A stretch of 64,000 bases of DNA from Phragmites australis (taxonomy: Eukaryota; Streptophyta; Magnoliopsida; Poales; Poaceae): assembly GCF_958298935.1 (NCBI RefSeq), contig NC_084939.1, positions 6,959,501 through 7,023,500 on the forward strand, written 5' to 3'. The translations under genes and the position numbers were made by a program. Positions within the stretch are counted from its first letter, which is position 1; each line of letters starts with the position of its first letter. The notes beneath the pieces are model-generated. The model was not told the DNA's origin. It made no database searches and saw only the letters and a list, made by a program, of their open reading frames with translations. Shown piece by piece: positions 44,942-56,751 of the stretch.

Positions 44942-45198
44942 TACTGCCTCTATTCGTTTTATAAGGTGCGCATTATAAGATTCAAACTTTTAAATTTTTA
45001 ACAAATAATTAATAAATACTATGTAGATTATGTGATACAAAATTAGTACCATTAGATACTTATTTGAAAGTAGTTTTTAATAATCATAATTTTATTATGA
45101 GCATGTATTATAAGAGATATTTACGGTCAAAGTATAGGCTTTGAGACCGCACCGAATCAAATCGATCACGCGCCCAATACTTCGAAATGGCAGGAGTA
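44942..45198. mobile_element. Second Stowaway-like MITE
   Basis: The left TACTGCCTCTATTCGTTTTATAAGG pairs with TACTCCTGCCATTTCGAAGTATT read inward from the right. The body is AT-rich and includes ATAAGATTCAAACTTTTAAA. It lies 87 bp from the previous MITE. Confidence 0.55.
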
Positions 45199-45760
45199 CA
45201 TGGTAAAATGACACATGGAAACAGCTAGGTACGTGCACTTCCTGCACATATTCTGGCGCGTACATTTAGGCCATTCCGTCTGTCACGGCGATTAGAGACA
45301 GAGATACGTACGTTGACATTACGTTCACGTTGCATCAACCAAATACGTACTTCGTCGATATGGGTCGTTAATCCATACATGCCATGCAGACGTGCTGACC
45401 AAACATGAACTGGCCACAGCAAATGTGCACTGGAAACCACCTGATCGATTGATGCATATATGCTAGCGCTGACGGCCGACGGGGGTGGCGTATATACACA
45501 TACAATTGGGAACGGTGTCCATGAGCATGCTGCATGCCTAATTTGTGTCCCTCAGATCCTGAGATTAATCTCTCATGCTACCTCATCTTTACTCTGCATG
45601 TAAAGGCCCCTGTTAACTAATATTCCCTGCATCTTATTTGTTTCGACACCTTAATAACTGATGACTGTACCATGTTAATATGCATAAGCTCGTGATTTTC
45701 TGCGTGGCACAGCTTTGTCATATAAGTAAGCATCCTAGGACCATATCAAATACAAGAATG
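45199..45760. other. Spacer
   Basis: No supported gene. Confidence 0.5.
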
Positions 45761-46500
45761 CACTATTATAAAAAGGTTATCACTACTGTTCAAAAACGAT
45801 ATCACCGATGGTTTTGAAACCGGTACTGAATAAGCAGTAAAAAAAACTCAGAACTATAGTTGTCGGTTTTGAAACCGGTAGTAATGGTGTTATGAGTGAT
45901 AGTTTGTGATATTCGATCCCAGATCCGATGTTTTTTAGACTAAATTTTTTTCGCACGAGACGAATGAACCCCGCTCCCTTGCGGGTTTTTCTAATTTGTG
46001 ACGACCTCCGCGGCTTCAGTGGGAGTCAAACATGCGAATATAGCAATTTACGCACCCGAGCAGTTTGTGAGATTCGGATCGACGACCTTCCCCCTCGTGC
46101 GAAACTTTTTTACCATGTCACCTCACAGTCTTACCTAATGGCTATGTGATAATTTATTCTTTTGATCTTTCTTGCTCAAATATTTAGATGGTTATTTGGG
46201 CATATAGATGGTTTTAAATGAAAAAGTTATCACATACAAAGTTTTTCATATAAAGTTTTTCTCCAGCTGACCCCATATGAAAAGATTGTCTCTAATCCAT
46301 ACATTGTTCAGTAAAATAACCATAACTTTTATATACGGTGTCCGATTTTGATGTTCAACCTCTATTTTCAAAGCTAACGAGGAGACGTATTTGAAAAAAA
46401 AATTGATCCCCAAAAAGGCTCAGAAGATCATCGATATGAGCACTAAAATTTTTTATCGAAAATTTACCTTCTCCAATTTGCCTGAATTTTTTGAGACATA
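45761..46500. mobile_element. CACTA-like element end, other end not found
   Basis: CACTATTATAAAAAGG starts a block with GTTTTGAAACCGGTA words in both orientations, like subterminal repeats. A tRNA-like module lies at 46069-46137. TAGTG occurs at 46499-46503, but its flank (CTA) does not match ATG on the left. It is probably truncated. Confidence 0.5.
46069..46137 (-). other. tRNA-like module in the CACTA-like fragment
   Basis: On the minus strand a TAGGTAAGACTGTGAGGTGAC segment precedes GGAAGGTCGTCGATCCGAATC. The spacing is like the other modules, with a mutated B-box. Confidence 0.35.
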
Positions 46501-46503
46501 GTG

Positions 46504-48472
46504 CTATATCTGAAAGTCAGTGTTACACAAATATTTTATCAATCCGAGTTACCAAACTCGTGATAAAAACCTTTGAAGTTGCAGTTTTCAACGTTGTAGT
46601 CCTGTATATGGTTTTTTCAATAATTCCTACCAGTGAAACACCAGACCCGGCAATTTATTCTGTGATCAAGTGCATGGTTTTTTCATTGACAGTATTTAGG
46701 CGATTGATCTGGGAAATCACAAAAATAACCCAGCCAATGTGCGGTTGGTGGGGATGTAACTCTAGTCTTCTGCAGTCGGAGAGATTATCAGGGTGCCATA
46801 CACTGTTGGCCTATGCAATGGTTGGCACTGCATATAATGAAGCTACTTAATTGTTGACATAATTATTAATTAAAAGTTTGAGGCTATATAGTGCAATGTG
46901 CTTTAAATATTTTTAACTTTTTTGGTGTCATAGGTAAATTTTTGTATTTGTTTGCTTGGTTATAAACAATTAAAAAAAACACATGACATAATTATGTTTT
47001 GATTGCTAAGCATACATTGAGATGTCCTAAATCATGGTATATAGAGATACCTCAAGTACGGAAGGGGAGAGCTCATACAGTTTGCGTACGAATTATACTG
47101 TTTCTGATAAAAGCATGCTTACATATCAACCTTTTGTGCTCCAAACAAGCTGCGGTTATCTCTAAAAAAATTTCACACCTATTTTAGGCCCCATTCGGAA
47201 TAGGGGAATTTTTCTCTGTTGTATTCCTACCAATTCCTGCTGTCAAAAATAACGGGGCCATGTTTCCTAAATGCACTTATCTCTGTTGTATTCCCGCACG
47301 ACGCCCGTGTATATAAATCCCATGAGGAACACGGTTATAATAATAAAAGAGAAGTCAGAGAGGAGTACACCCGGTGCAATGCAACAGAGAGCTAGCTTTT
47401 CCAAAAGGAAAACTACACTGGCGAGCTGGACAACTCCAGCCGTTCTTTGCCTCTCCTAAAAGCCTCTCAATTTCTAATGGAACCAGCTGCAGGGCCCTTT
47501 TAGTCGCATCCATGGAACAACGGTCAAACCAGTTAAAGCATCTTGTTCCAGCATAGCATATTAGGCATGCATCTCCTTACGTTAAACACTTGATCACTAC
47601 CAAATTAATTATTAATCGTTCAGTTCATTTGGTATCAACCCTTAAAACCGGAAAAAGTTCGACAAAAAGATTAAAAGCTTCACTGTTTTCACCCCAAAAT
47701 GCTGGAGAGGCAAGGCGAATTGCGGTTGTGTATTTGAAGCTTTCCTAATTTATGGACGCAAGCAAGGCCAATGACGTGTAGCTGTAACGGATCCACACAG
47801 CTAGTCTTCGATCTTGTGCCTGGCATGCTTCTTCAGATCGACCACGCAAGAAATCGGGTCCCGCGCCTCGTAACCGTTATCATTCTTACTTGTTTACACA
47901 TTTTACATATATATATATATTAGATAACCTCATAAGAACTTATCTTGCATGCACCCTAGATAAGCCAGCGGTTATCGTGTTGGCCACAGAGTTTATCTGA
48001 TCCAGCTGTGGTGACTCAACGAAAACTTGGAAGCAATAGGAAACAGAAAACACACCTTGATTGTACATCTTTAGCGGAGAAACAATTACGGCCAACTAAT
48101 CGCAATTGGATCAGAAGAGAGTTAAGCACTGGGCTCAGATCATCCGTAGAGAAAGGACATGCGCTCGTAGTCCTTGACCTCTAGTTCCCTGTACGGGTAA
48201 GACTCTAGCTTCCATGTCTAGATCCTACCTATGACAACAACTTGGAGTACAAAACAATTATACAAACCCCTGTATTGAGGATGAAATTGTGAAAAAAAAA
48301 GTAGATTGGCCGCCCTTTCTGTCATGCTAATGGTTATCTTGTTTCCTAGCTTATTCAAACTCATGGCTGTTGTTGATCAGAACCAATATTGGTTGAGTGT
48401 GTTATTGGTGTCCAGGGGTCATACACCATAAGGCATGTGTGTACCTTTTTGGCCTGTGCTTTCTTCCTGCAC
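46504..48472. other. Region upstream of the SWEET gene
   Basis: No gene is supported over 2 kb. A (TA)n run lies at about 47910. The last part is expected to hold the SWEET promoter. Confidence 0.5.
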
Positions 48473-48480
48473 TATATAAA
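48473..48480 (+). promoter_or_regulatory. TATA box of the SWEET gene
   Basis: TATATAAA lies 208 bp before the start codon. Transcription would start near 48505-48510, giving a leader of about 180 bp. The leader contains the 16-base word CTTGTGCTCCCATCAA twice, at 48494-48509 and 48537-48552. Confidence 0.7.
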
Positions 48481-48687
48481 CCCCTTCCAAGGGCTTGTGC
48501 TCCCATCAAGCTTTCAGGCAAGCATCTCAAGTAGGTCTTGTGCTCCCATCAACTTCTCTCTCCCCCTAGCTTGAGAGGGATCAAGAGTTGATTTTGTTAG
48601 CTCGAACAAAATCCTAGAACAAAATCCCTGGTCTCAAAAAAAAATTCTAATCCTCCCCAACTCTCATATTAAAGCTAAGATCTTCCA

Positions 48688-50558
48688 ATGGCTGGCCTGT
48701 CTCTTCAGCACCCCTGGGCCTTTGCCTTCGGCCTCCTAGGTATAATGCCTCTCAAGCTATCCTGTCCGATTTTGTTAATTTTAGTTTATTCTTCTTTCTC
48801 TTTTGCTTCCTTTGTTTTTAACGCGCTTTCACAAAAGCACTGGTTTTTCTTTCTGTCAATGCACCCATGGTTATCTACGTTCTGTGGTATCCACCCTGCT
48901 AGATCGCCAGTTAGTGGGGTTTGCACTTAGGGATCCAATTGAAGGTGCTTACAAATGGGGACCGTATCCAAAGAAGTGCTTGCAAAATAACTTTTTTCTT
49001 GTTGCATAATAGTGACCCTTCCCCTTTTGTCCCCCCTCCTTACTCTTGCAAGTTCTCCTTTTTGCGTTAACAAAAAGATACATAAATAAGCATTTCAGTA
49101 ATTCATCATTGGGTTGGAAGAGATATAGATGCATTGATATCATGGCCAGCCATTTTGGCAAAAAGAGAAGAGGGGAATAATAACAAAGTAAGGGGCTCCA
49201 TCAGATATCTCACGTGTTTGTGCTCTAACGTGACATCAAAATGCATGGAAAGGGCCCAATCGTCATCGTATGGGTCGTTGCAACGTACCTCGTATCATGT
49301 TGTTGTGCAATGAACCTCCTCAGAATTCTGATGCCTCTTTGTTCTGCAATGATTTTGCAGGGAACATCATCTCCTTCGTGACCTACCTGGCCCCACTGTA
49401 AGTCTCTCTCTCTCTCTCTGTGTGTCTGTGTGTGTTTTTGTGTGTATGCCATTTTAAGTGGTGACTGATAATATGGCATTTGACAGGCCGACGTTCTACC
49501 GGATCTACAAGAACAAGTCGACCGAGGGTTTCCAGTCGGTGCCGTATGTGGTGGCGCTGTTCAGCGCGATGCTGTGGATCTTCTACGCGCTGCTCAAATC
49601 CGACGAGTGCCTCCTCATCACCATTAACACCGCTGGCTGCGTCATCGAGAGCATCTACATCGCCATCTACCTCGCCTACGCACCCAAGAAGGCCAAAGTC
49701 CGTCCATGATCACTTGCTTATTCATCGTCTCCACGTCACTACATGCAGGGCATTATTAGCTGACGTGTACATGCATGCAGCTGTTCACTGCGAAGATCCT
49801 TCTGCTTCTGAACGTTGGGGTGTTCGGCCTCATCCTCCTCCTTACGCTGCTGCTCACCGCCGGAGAGAAGCGCGTCGTGCTCCTCGGCTGGGTCTGCGTC
49901 GGCTTCTCCGTCAGCGTCTTCGTCGCCCCACTCAGCATCATCGTGCGTAAAACCCAACCCAGAATCTGGAAACCTAGTGTACGTGCAGTCATTTGTCTCT
50001 TACGCAGCGTTGTGTGTGCTTGCGTGGTTACAGCGGCAGGTGGTGCGCACGAGAAGCGTGGAGTTCATGCCCTTCTCGCTCTCCCTCTCTCTCACAGTCA
50101 GCGCCGTCGTCTGGTTCCTCTACGGCCTCCTCATCAAGGACAAATACGTCGCCGTAAGTACTAAACCTTTCATCCACAGCTTAAGCTTCTGAAATAACTT
50201 CTTGTTTTTTCACAAAGAAAGAGATCACTAACAACAGTTGCTACTATTTCAGCTACCTAACGTGCTCGGATTCACATTCGGGGTCATCCAGATGGGCTTG
50301 TACGCGCTCTACCGGAACGCGACGCCCAGGGTGCCAAACAAGGAGGTGTCAGATGACAAGGAGGCGTCCGTGTACGACGCCGTCAAGGTGCCCGAGCACG
50401 TCGTGACCATCGCCAAGCTCAGTGGACCAGCGGTCGAGCTCAAGAGCCACGAGGTGAATCCCGTCGAGTCACCGCCGACGGGTGAGGCCAAGGGGAAGAA
50501 TGACGCGGCCGCGGAGGAGCAGGGCAAGGTTGCGGACAAGGGAAGCAATGCCGTCTAG
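48688..50558 (+). CDS. SWEET sugar transporter (SWEET13/14-like)
   Basis: Six exons are read: 48688-48739, 49361-49397, 49487-49697, 49781-49942, 50034-50153 and 50253-50558. All introns are GT-AG, and together they encode 295 residues. The protein begins [18 protein letters not shown] and has two MtN3/saliva triple-helix units (about residues 10-98 and 131-216) joined by a linker helix, seven membrane segments in all. Exon 3 carries [20 protein letters not shown], exon 5 [13 protein letters not shown], and exon 6 [21 protein letters not shown] 77-residue hydrophilic, Lys/Glu-rich C-terminal tail follows. Length, exon pattern and sequence fit clade III SWEETs, plasma-membrane uniporters that export sucrose for phloem loading or seed filling; which orthologue it is cannot be decided here. 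No frame damage is seen. A copia LTR begins 354 bp after the stop. Confidence 0.95.
49403..49442 (+). repeat. Microsatellite in SWEET intron 2
   Basis: A CT run (TCTCTCTCTCTCTC) is followed by a GT run near the donor of intron 2. It is likely length-polymorphic. Confidence 0.85.
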
Positions 50559-50911
50559 ACGCGTGGACACGCACGCGTACCTGGGCCGGTCGTAGACTCA
50601 TAATTAAGGTGGCACGCTTCGTAGTTCGTACGTACTACGCGAAGTGTGGCCAAGCCATGCAAGTATGCATGCACACATGCAATTATGTATGTGTGCTTGC
50701 AAGCTATGAAAGGGGAGCGAGAGGATTGAAAGAGAGAGGACCCTAAGACCATGGGGTTGTAGGTTGTTTCTGCTGGTGCTACTGCTACTGCTGCTCCATT
50801 TGATTCTCATGCATGTATTGATTAGCCTGTTGTTCCTGTAATGGTTCTTTGTTTTCATTAGTGTGTCTGTCACCTCCATGTAATGGTCTTGTTATATATC
50901 AAAATCATTTG
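50559..50911 (+). other. SWEET 3' untranslated and downstream region
   Basis: This follows the stop codon and precedes the copia LTR. Several near-repeats of ATGCATGCACACATGC lie at 50657-50680. No clear AATAAA polyadenylation signal is visible. Confidence 0.6.
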
Positions 50912-51366
50912 TGTCAAGCAGATCGTGTTGCTGCAGCTGAGGATCAACTCTGTCTGCAATTGCTCGCACTCTTCTGCTCTCTGACGATAAACAGCACGGT
51001 GCCGGAGCCCGGATGAGCTATAGTCAACTGAAGAAGACAATCTTCAGAACTCCGCAGGACTCTGAATGTGGAAGGTGTTTTTGTGCTGGCTGAGATACTT
51101 CAGCAGTGTTTTCTCTGATCAATTAAATAGGCAAACAAACCGAGAATTACATGAGATAATTGCCCGACACTTCAGCCACACGTCCGAACGTGCCATCCCA
51201 CATCCAGGCGTTGCGGCCACTACTAAGTCCTACTGACCAGCTAACAAACAGAACTCAGCTCCTAACTGTCTAACTGAACGCTGACTAGCTCAGCTTCTAT
51301 CTGACTAAACACTGATACAAGGCTAACTAAAGAACTGAGCATCGTCCAGACTTATTTCAGAAACAA

Positions 51367-54011
51367 ATTGGGATGACAATGGGTCAGTGACAAACAACCG
51401 ACCCGAAATAGAAAAAGGGTAAAAACTGGTACCGAACCCGTACCCATCGGGTGCATGTTGGTTTTGTTCAGTTTTTAATTCTTCTCCGAAGATAAAAATC
51501 TCCAATTTACTAATTTATTCAAACATCACGTGCACACCATTTGTACACTTCATGAACACCATATGAATGCTAAAAAATGTTTGTCACTGAACAAAATTAA
51601 ACACAAGTTCTTGCAAAAAAAATCACAAAACTGAGAAACCAAGTTAAAATGTGTCTTGGTTTACTTGTGATGAGTAATTGATATTGTTATTTTTTTTATG
51701 ATCTTCGGTTTTGCATGAGCTTTGATGTGATTTGAATTGATTTGGTATTTCATTTGAGCATATTGATTATGGATTAATTAGAATTGGAGTTGGAGATATA
51801 TGTTTATTTGTCTCATGGTGTGCAGGTGATGGATGCAACTTGGCGGTCGACGGCGAGATGATCGGGGTCAAGCGGAGTGCTTGTTGCCAGACGATTAAGG
51901 AGCCGGACAGAGTCAAGGGTGATCCTAGCTTAACACGTGGAGCTCAAGCAAATCATTGAAGGCGGATAGAGACGGCGTGTTGACAAAGTCAAACGAAGGA
52001 GATGCCGGTGCAAGTGACAAAGCGGCCCGAGGGATCGGGAACGGAAGAGACTTGCCGATGATCAGGATCGCATGACGGAGTACACGTCTCGACATCGAAG
52101 CCCTTGCTTAAGGTGTAAGTAAAGTGGTGATCATGCTTTGAGAAGTGTGTAGGCGGTTTCACAGTTTGGCCTCAAAACCGTGGGAGGACTGGAGGAGTAC
52201 GTGGCACCATCGTAAATCTTGCGTCGAGGCGAAGCTAAGTCGTGAAGGCACCGCGATCGTCCGATGAATGGAGAAGAAAATAGACCAAAATATCCTCGAT
52301 GGTAGGTAGGAGTGTACTACAAAACATGGATATTTTGGGAAGCTAGAAAACTTAGGGGTTAAGTTGGGAAGCTAGAAAACTTAGGGGTTAAGTTTCTTAT
52401 ACCTATAAAAAGAGGGGTAGGGCTATAGAAGAGTTTGAACCAGCTATTTGCGCCTCTTGTGCCACCCATATGAGAGTCTTGTGTTAAGATTTTAGTAGAG
52501 AGGAAGAGGAGTGTTTAGCCTATGTATTAGTTGAGAGTTTTGTGAGGAAAATCTTTGTAATCCGCCTAAAATAGGGCTAATCTCTACTGCAATGAAGTTT
52601 ATTTTTCTTCATGTTATTGTGCTCACTTCCTTCTAGTTTCCCTCTATTGGTTCCTTTGTAAGTTTGCAAGTTTTCGGTGTTTCTTTGTGATTTTTGTTTT
52701 GAGTTTTGAGCTGAATTTTCAGCATCTTGGGAGGTTGCTCTTCTTGTTGCTAGAGGCATAAAATTCACATATGAGTGTACATTTATGGGTCTTGGTACCC
52801 TTGCCTCTAGATCATCAACTTGGAGAGATTCCTTGTCCGGTGATCTTTTCTTTGAGTTGCAGTTTTTCACCTTCGCAGAGTTGTTCTTCTTGATGCTAGT
52901 AGCTTAAACACTCACATACTCATGTATTTGAGCGGGTCCTGAGTCCCCTTACCACTAGACTATCATCTTAGAAGATAACCTTGTCCGGTGACTATCTTCT
53001 CTAGTTTTTTTGAAAGTTGTGAGTTTTTGTGCACAAAGACACATGAAATGATCTTGAATGGAACCTATAGTTCATATTCTATCCGTGCAGTCATGTTGCC
53101 ATGGAACTAATCTTCTTTCTTTGTCTCTCTGATTCTTTTGCTTCTGCTTGAGCGTTTTGAGGTGCGTTGGGTGAGAAATAGGAAAAGACCATCTATTTTG
53201 ATAGAAATTTGTTGAGGTGTCTATTCACACCCCTCTAGTCGTCATTCTCGGTCCTACAAAAACACTAAAACATGAACATCAGATGTGCAAGCAGGAAGGA
53301 GACGAACAGCTGATAGCCGATAGGCAGGCTAAAGCAAGCAATCATGTTATCACTCGAAAAGGGCAGAGCAGGCAGGGCTACATGCATGGTGATCTCTAAC
53401 TAATCCATCGTGGTTGGCAAACTGATGGAATCCATCCTGCAACAAGACTGGGACCCGTAGAGAAGATGATGCAGGACAGCAAGAGGGGGACCTGCAACGA
53501 ACAATGACGAAATCGTTGGAGCATCTGGGGATCTTGGGGGTCTCATCCAGTGACCCTGCGCTATGGATTTGTTGCAAGAGGGCCGGATCTAGCCACTGGG
53601 GAAAATAAGAAGAGGACGACGAGGTGGATCTGGGGAGAGGAAAGGAGCAGCAGCTCGCTGGTTTGGTTAAGGCATTCAACAAAGACAGGGTGGATGCTGG
53701 ATGGAGGAGGACCCTACGGTCATGGTAGCCCACGGAGGATGAGAGGCCAGGGAGAACCCGGAGATGGTAGCAGAGAAAGGGAGGAGAACCAGACGCGTAT
53801 GGCGTGGCCCGCCGCACACGGGTGATTGAAGGAACTACGGTTTTTTTTTGGACTGGGCTAGAATCGCTGCCTTACATGATTCTAGGTGACCCGTGGACAC
53901 CCACAGGCAAAAATTAAAATCCAAATCTGACCTACCGGACCCGTAGGTGAAAAAATATATCTGAATCTGCATCTGTTAGGTGTAGAACCTACAGGTCCAA
54001 TTACCATCTCT
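51367..54011. mobile_element. hAT-like non-autonomous element containing a solo LTR
   Basis: The eight bases AGAAACAA occur at 51359-51366 and 54012-54019, the duplication length of hAT elements. The ends read GGGATGACAATGGGTC and, inward from the right, AGAGATGGTAATTGGACC, an imperfect terminal inverted repeat. Related ACCCGTA words lie near both ends. Without the solo LTR it is about 1.0 kb. The interior (53264-53860) has frames open on both strands but no transposase domain. Confidence 0.75.
51632..53258 (+). mobile_element. Solo LTR (1.63 kb) inside the hAT-like element
   Basis: AAAAC flanks both sides (51627-51631 and 53259-53263). The unit starts TGAGAAACC and ends CGGTCCTACA, with no internal coding region. 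The 3' end, with CACACCCCTCTAGTCG followed by TCGGTCCTACA, resembles LTR ends of SIRE/Maximus-type copia elements. CCTATAAAAAGAGG near 52401 is a likely TATA region. A 28-bp direct repeat (TTGGGAAGCTAGAAAACTTA) lies at 52337 and 52365. Confidence 0.82.
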
Positions 54012-54046
54012 AGAAACAAAAAAAGACACGATTTTCTATCCTAACA

Positions 54047-56751
54047 AATCCACCCCTAATCATGGTATTCATTCTTCACTTCCACCATGCCAAGTCGTTG
54101 TCGTAGCTCAATGAATTCCACATGTCTCAGAGCTTTTGTCAGGATATCAGCGAGTTGATCCCCTGTCTGAACAAGACTCAATTCAACTATGCCATTGTCT
54201 ACACATTCTCAAATGTAATGGGATCGGGTGTCAATATGCTTACTATGATCATGATGCATTGGATTTTTGCCCAATGCTATCACACACTTATTTTGTCCAT
54301 CAACAACTTGACATTCTTCGGCTCCTCTCCCATCAGACCTGCAATCAGATTATTGAGACATATGGTTTGACAACCTGCTGAATCTGCTGGCACATATTCC
54401 GTCTCACACGATGACAGAGTGACGATTCTCCGATCATCTGTATCGCCTACGAAATTACTGTCAAAGTAGCCCAACACCCTGAAACCAGATGTCTCTTGTC
54501 CCCAGTACACACAGCCAAAACTTGCCGTGCCACTCACATACCTTAGCACATGCTTCACCGCCTCCATGTGATGTTTATTAGGTGCCTCCATGTACCTGCT
54601 GACCACCCCAATGGCATAGGCAATATCCAATCGGGTGATCACCTGATACCACAAGCTTCCAACGAGATAGTTTTAGCATGTTCTCCATTGGTGTCACACA
54701 CAGATTGCAGCCAATCAGTCTGGCCATCTCCACAATCTTCAGTACATATCTTCTCTAGCACAGAGAGATACCTTTGGTCTCCTAGCATACATCAATTCCG
54801 AGGTAATATGATTGGAGCCCGAGATCACTCATACTAAATATTTCCTACATCCGCTCCTTGAATTCAATGATGTCAGCATTGGTGGAGCCTGTGATGACCA
54901 TATCATCAATATACACCCCCACGAGTAGGGATACACAATTCTTCTCCCTCCGATACATGCCATGCTCTAGTGGGTTGCGCTTGAACCTGAGGGACTACAA
55001 TGTGTCATTGAGGTTCATGTTCCATGCCCAAGGTGCTTGACACAGTCCATATATATCCTTATTCAGCTTCAACACCTAATGTTCATGGCTGTTGTTGACG
55101 AATACCGAAGGCTGCTGGACATACACCTCCATGGCCAGCTCCCCCTTAAGAAACGTGGACTTGATGTCCTTGTGGTGGATGCTCCAACCCTTGTGATCCT
55201 CCAGAGCCAGCAACACACGAACATGCTCGATCCTTGCCACAGGTGCGAACACTTCATCAAAGTCGATGCCCTATTTTTGCGCATACCCTTTTTCCAACAA
55301 GCGAGCCTTGTACCTGAATATGTTCCCTGGGCATATTTTTTCACCTTGAATACCCACATCAACCTGATGGCATGTTGCCCATCCAGAAGAGTGGCGTATT
55401 CTCAGGTCTGATTTGTGATGATGGACAACATCTCCTCCTCCATCTCCTTTTTCCAGCATGTCTCCTTGAGTGCTTTGGTAACACTGGTCGGCTTGTCTGT
55501 GGCCAGCATGCATAGCCCACTGAGCTCAAGGTTGCATTGCCTGGTTGTGTTGTGCAGGTTGTCATCATCGTTGTAGCGCAATGGTACTCCTTCGGTGCTG
55601 CGTGATCCACCAATCGGTAGTGAGACCCATTCAATGTCTGTTGTGCCTGGAGCAGCTGGTGTGCACAGCTCGAACACCGGAGACTATCCATCCGGTGTTG
55701 ATTCTCTTGCAGTGTTGACGTCGGCTACCACAAGACCCTCCTCATTTCCTGTGCACTACTACCCTTGTGCATAGGTTCAACACCGTGGTGTAGTACTCCA
55801 CCATGAATGTGCCCGATATGCCGTTAGCACCACGCACAACCATATTAGCACCCCCATCCCAAGCCTTCTCCTCCTCGAATATCACATCATGCAAAATGTG
55901 TAGCTTGTGTGCATTGGGGTCGTAGACACGATAGGTCTTTGAACCCTCCTCATATATGATGAAAACCATCGGTGTTGATCGACCTGATAGCTTGGTGCTG
56001 CCTGGTACAACCATCTTCACATGGGCGACGCACCCGAATATCCGAAAATAGGACACGTTTGGGTGTCGCCTGTATCATGCCTTGCATAGGCTTCGGCCCT
56101 TTAAGCTCCTTGTCGGTGATCGGTTTAAGATCTGTACCACTGTCTTCACCGCCTCCGCCCACAACATGTTAGGGGTGAGCATGGATTTTAGCAAGCCCCT
56201 TGCCATCTCGACACATGTCCTGTTCTGGCGCTCAACCATGCTATTTTGTTGTGGTGAGTATGTAGCAGTGGTGAACCACTTGATGCCCTACTCATCACAC
56301 CAGTCGTTGAAGATGATGGAATTAAACTCCTCACCCCTATCAGTCTAGAAAACCTTGAGTTTGACATTGTGTTCAGTCTCGGCGATGGCTCGGATCTTAC
56401 GAAAGAACCTAAATGATTCATTTTTTATTTGTAGCACCTCTGCCAACATAAACCTGGTATGGTCATCAATGATTAATAGAAAATATATGTTACCACTCGG
56501 GGTTGCTGGGGTTATGGGGACATAGAGATCACCATGCATCACCTCTAGCACCCGCTCAGCCCAGTATGGTGATGCCTAAGGAAATGGGATTACATGTTGT
56601 TTGGTGAGCACGCAACCATCACAAAACTAGTCAACACAGTCGATCATCGGTACACCATCGGCCATCTTCTTGGCAGTGAGGTCCTAGAGCGTGCGGAAGT
56701 GTAGGTGACCATAGCGTGCATGCCAGCACCACACCATGCTGATGCTTTTTG
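54047..56751 (-). pseudogene. Ty1/copia pol gene, 5' part lost beyond a gypsy insertion
   Basis: Minus-strand reading from 56751: a GAG-pre-integrase remnant (HARYGHLHFRTL, CDGCVLTKQH, about 56575-56735) and the integrase core (MHGDLYVPITPATPSGN, LIIDDHTRF, 56345-56551). The integrase C-terminal region follows (YFRIFGCVAHVK, YDPNAHKLHILHDVIFEE, 55742-56056). Reverse transcriptase (WVFKVKKxAQG near 55345, YIDD near 54905) precedes RNase H (54280-54654, with RYVSGTASFGCVYW and SSCETEYV) and a QRLGMVEV tail near 54090. Integrase before reverse transcriptase defines Ty1/copia. Numerous stops and frame shifts show it is dead. Gag and the 5' LTR are not in the window because the gypsy element at 56752 separates them. 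Confidence 0.85.

Larger units (their letters stand above)
50912..54046 (-). repeat. 3' LTR of a Ty1/copia element, split by nested insertions
   Basis: On the minus strand the LTR starts TGTTAGGATAGAAAATCG at 54046, directly after a purine tract (ATTAGGGGTGGATTTG), and ends CTTGACA at 50912. Without the insertion at 51367-54011 it is about 480 bp. ATTTG at 50907-50911 would be one half of the target duplication; the other half lies outside the window. Confidence 0.75.

Noticed and set aside
45761..46503. Complete 0.74-kb CACTA element
   Set aside because: The flanking triplets ATG and CTA do not match and the right end has no subterminal repeats.
48380..48690. Specific TAL effector binding site in the SWEET promoter
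   Set aside because: I could not match any known effector target by eye with confidence, so none is claimed.
49480..50192. Long plus-strand frames of 125-156 residues across the SWEET introns
   Set aside because: They are shifted or unspliced readings of the SWEET exons. The spliced six-exon model matches the family.
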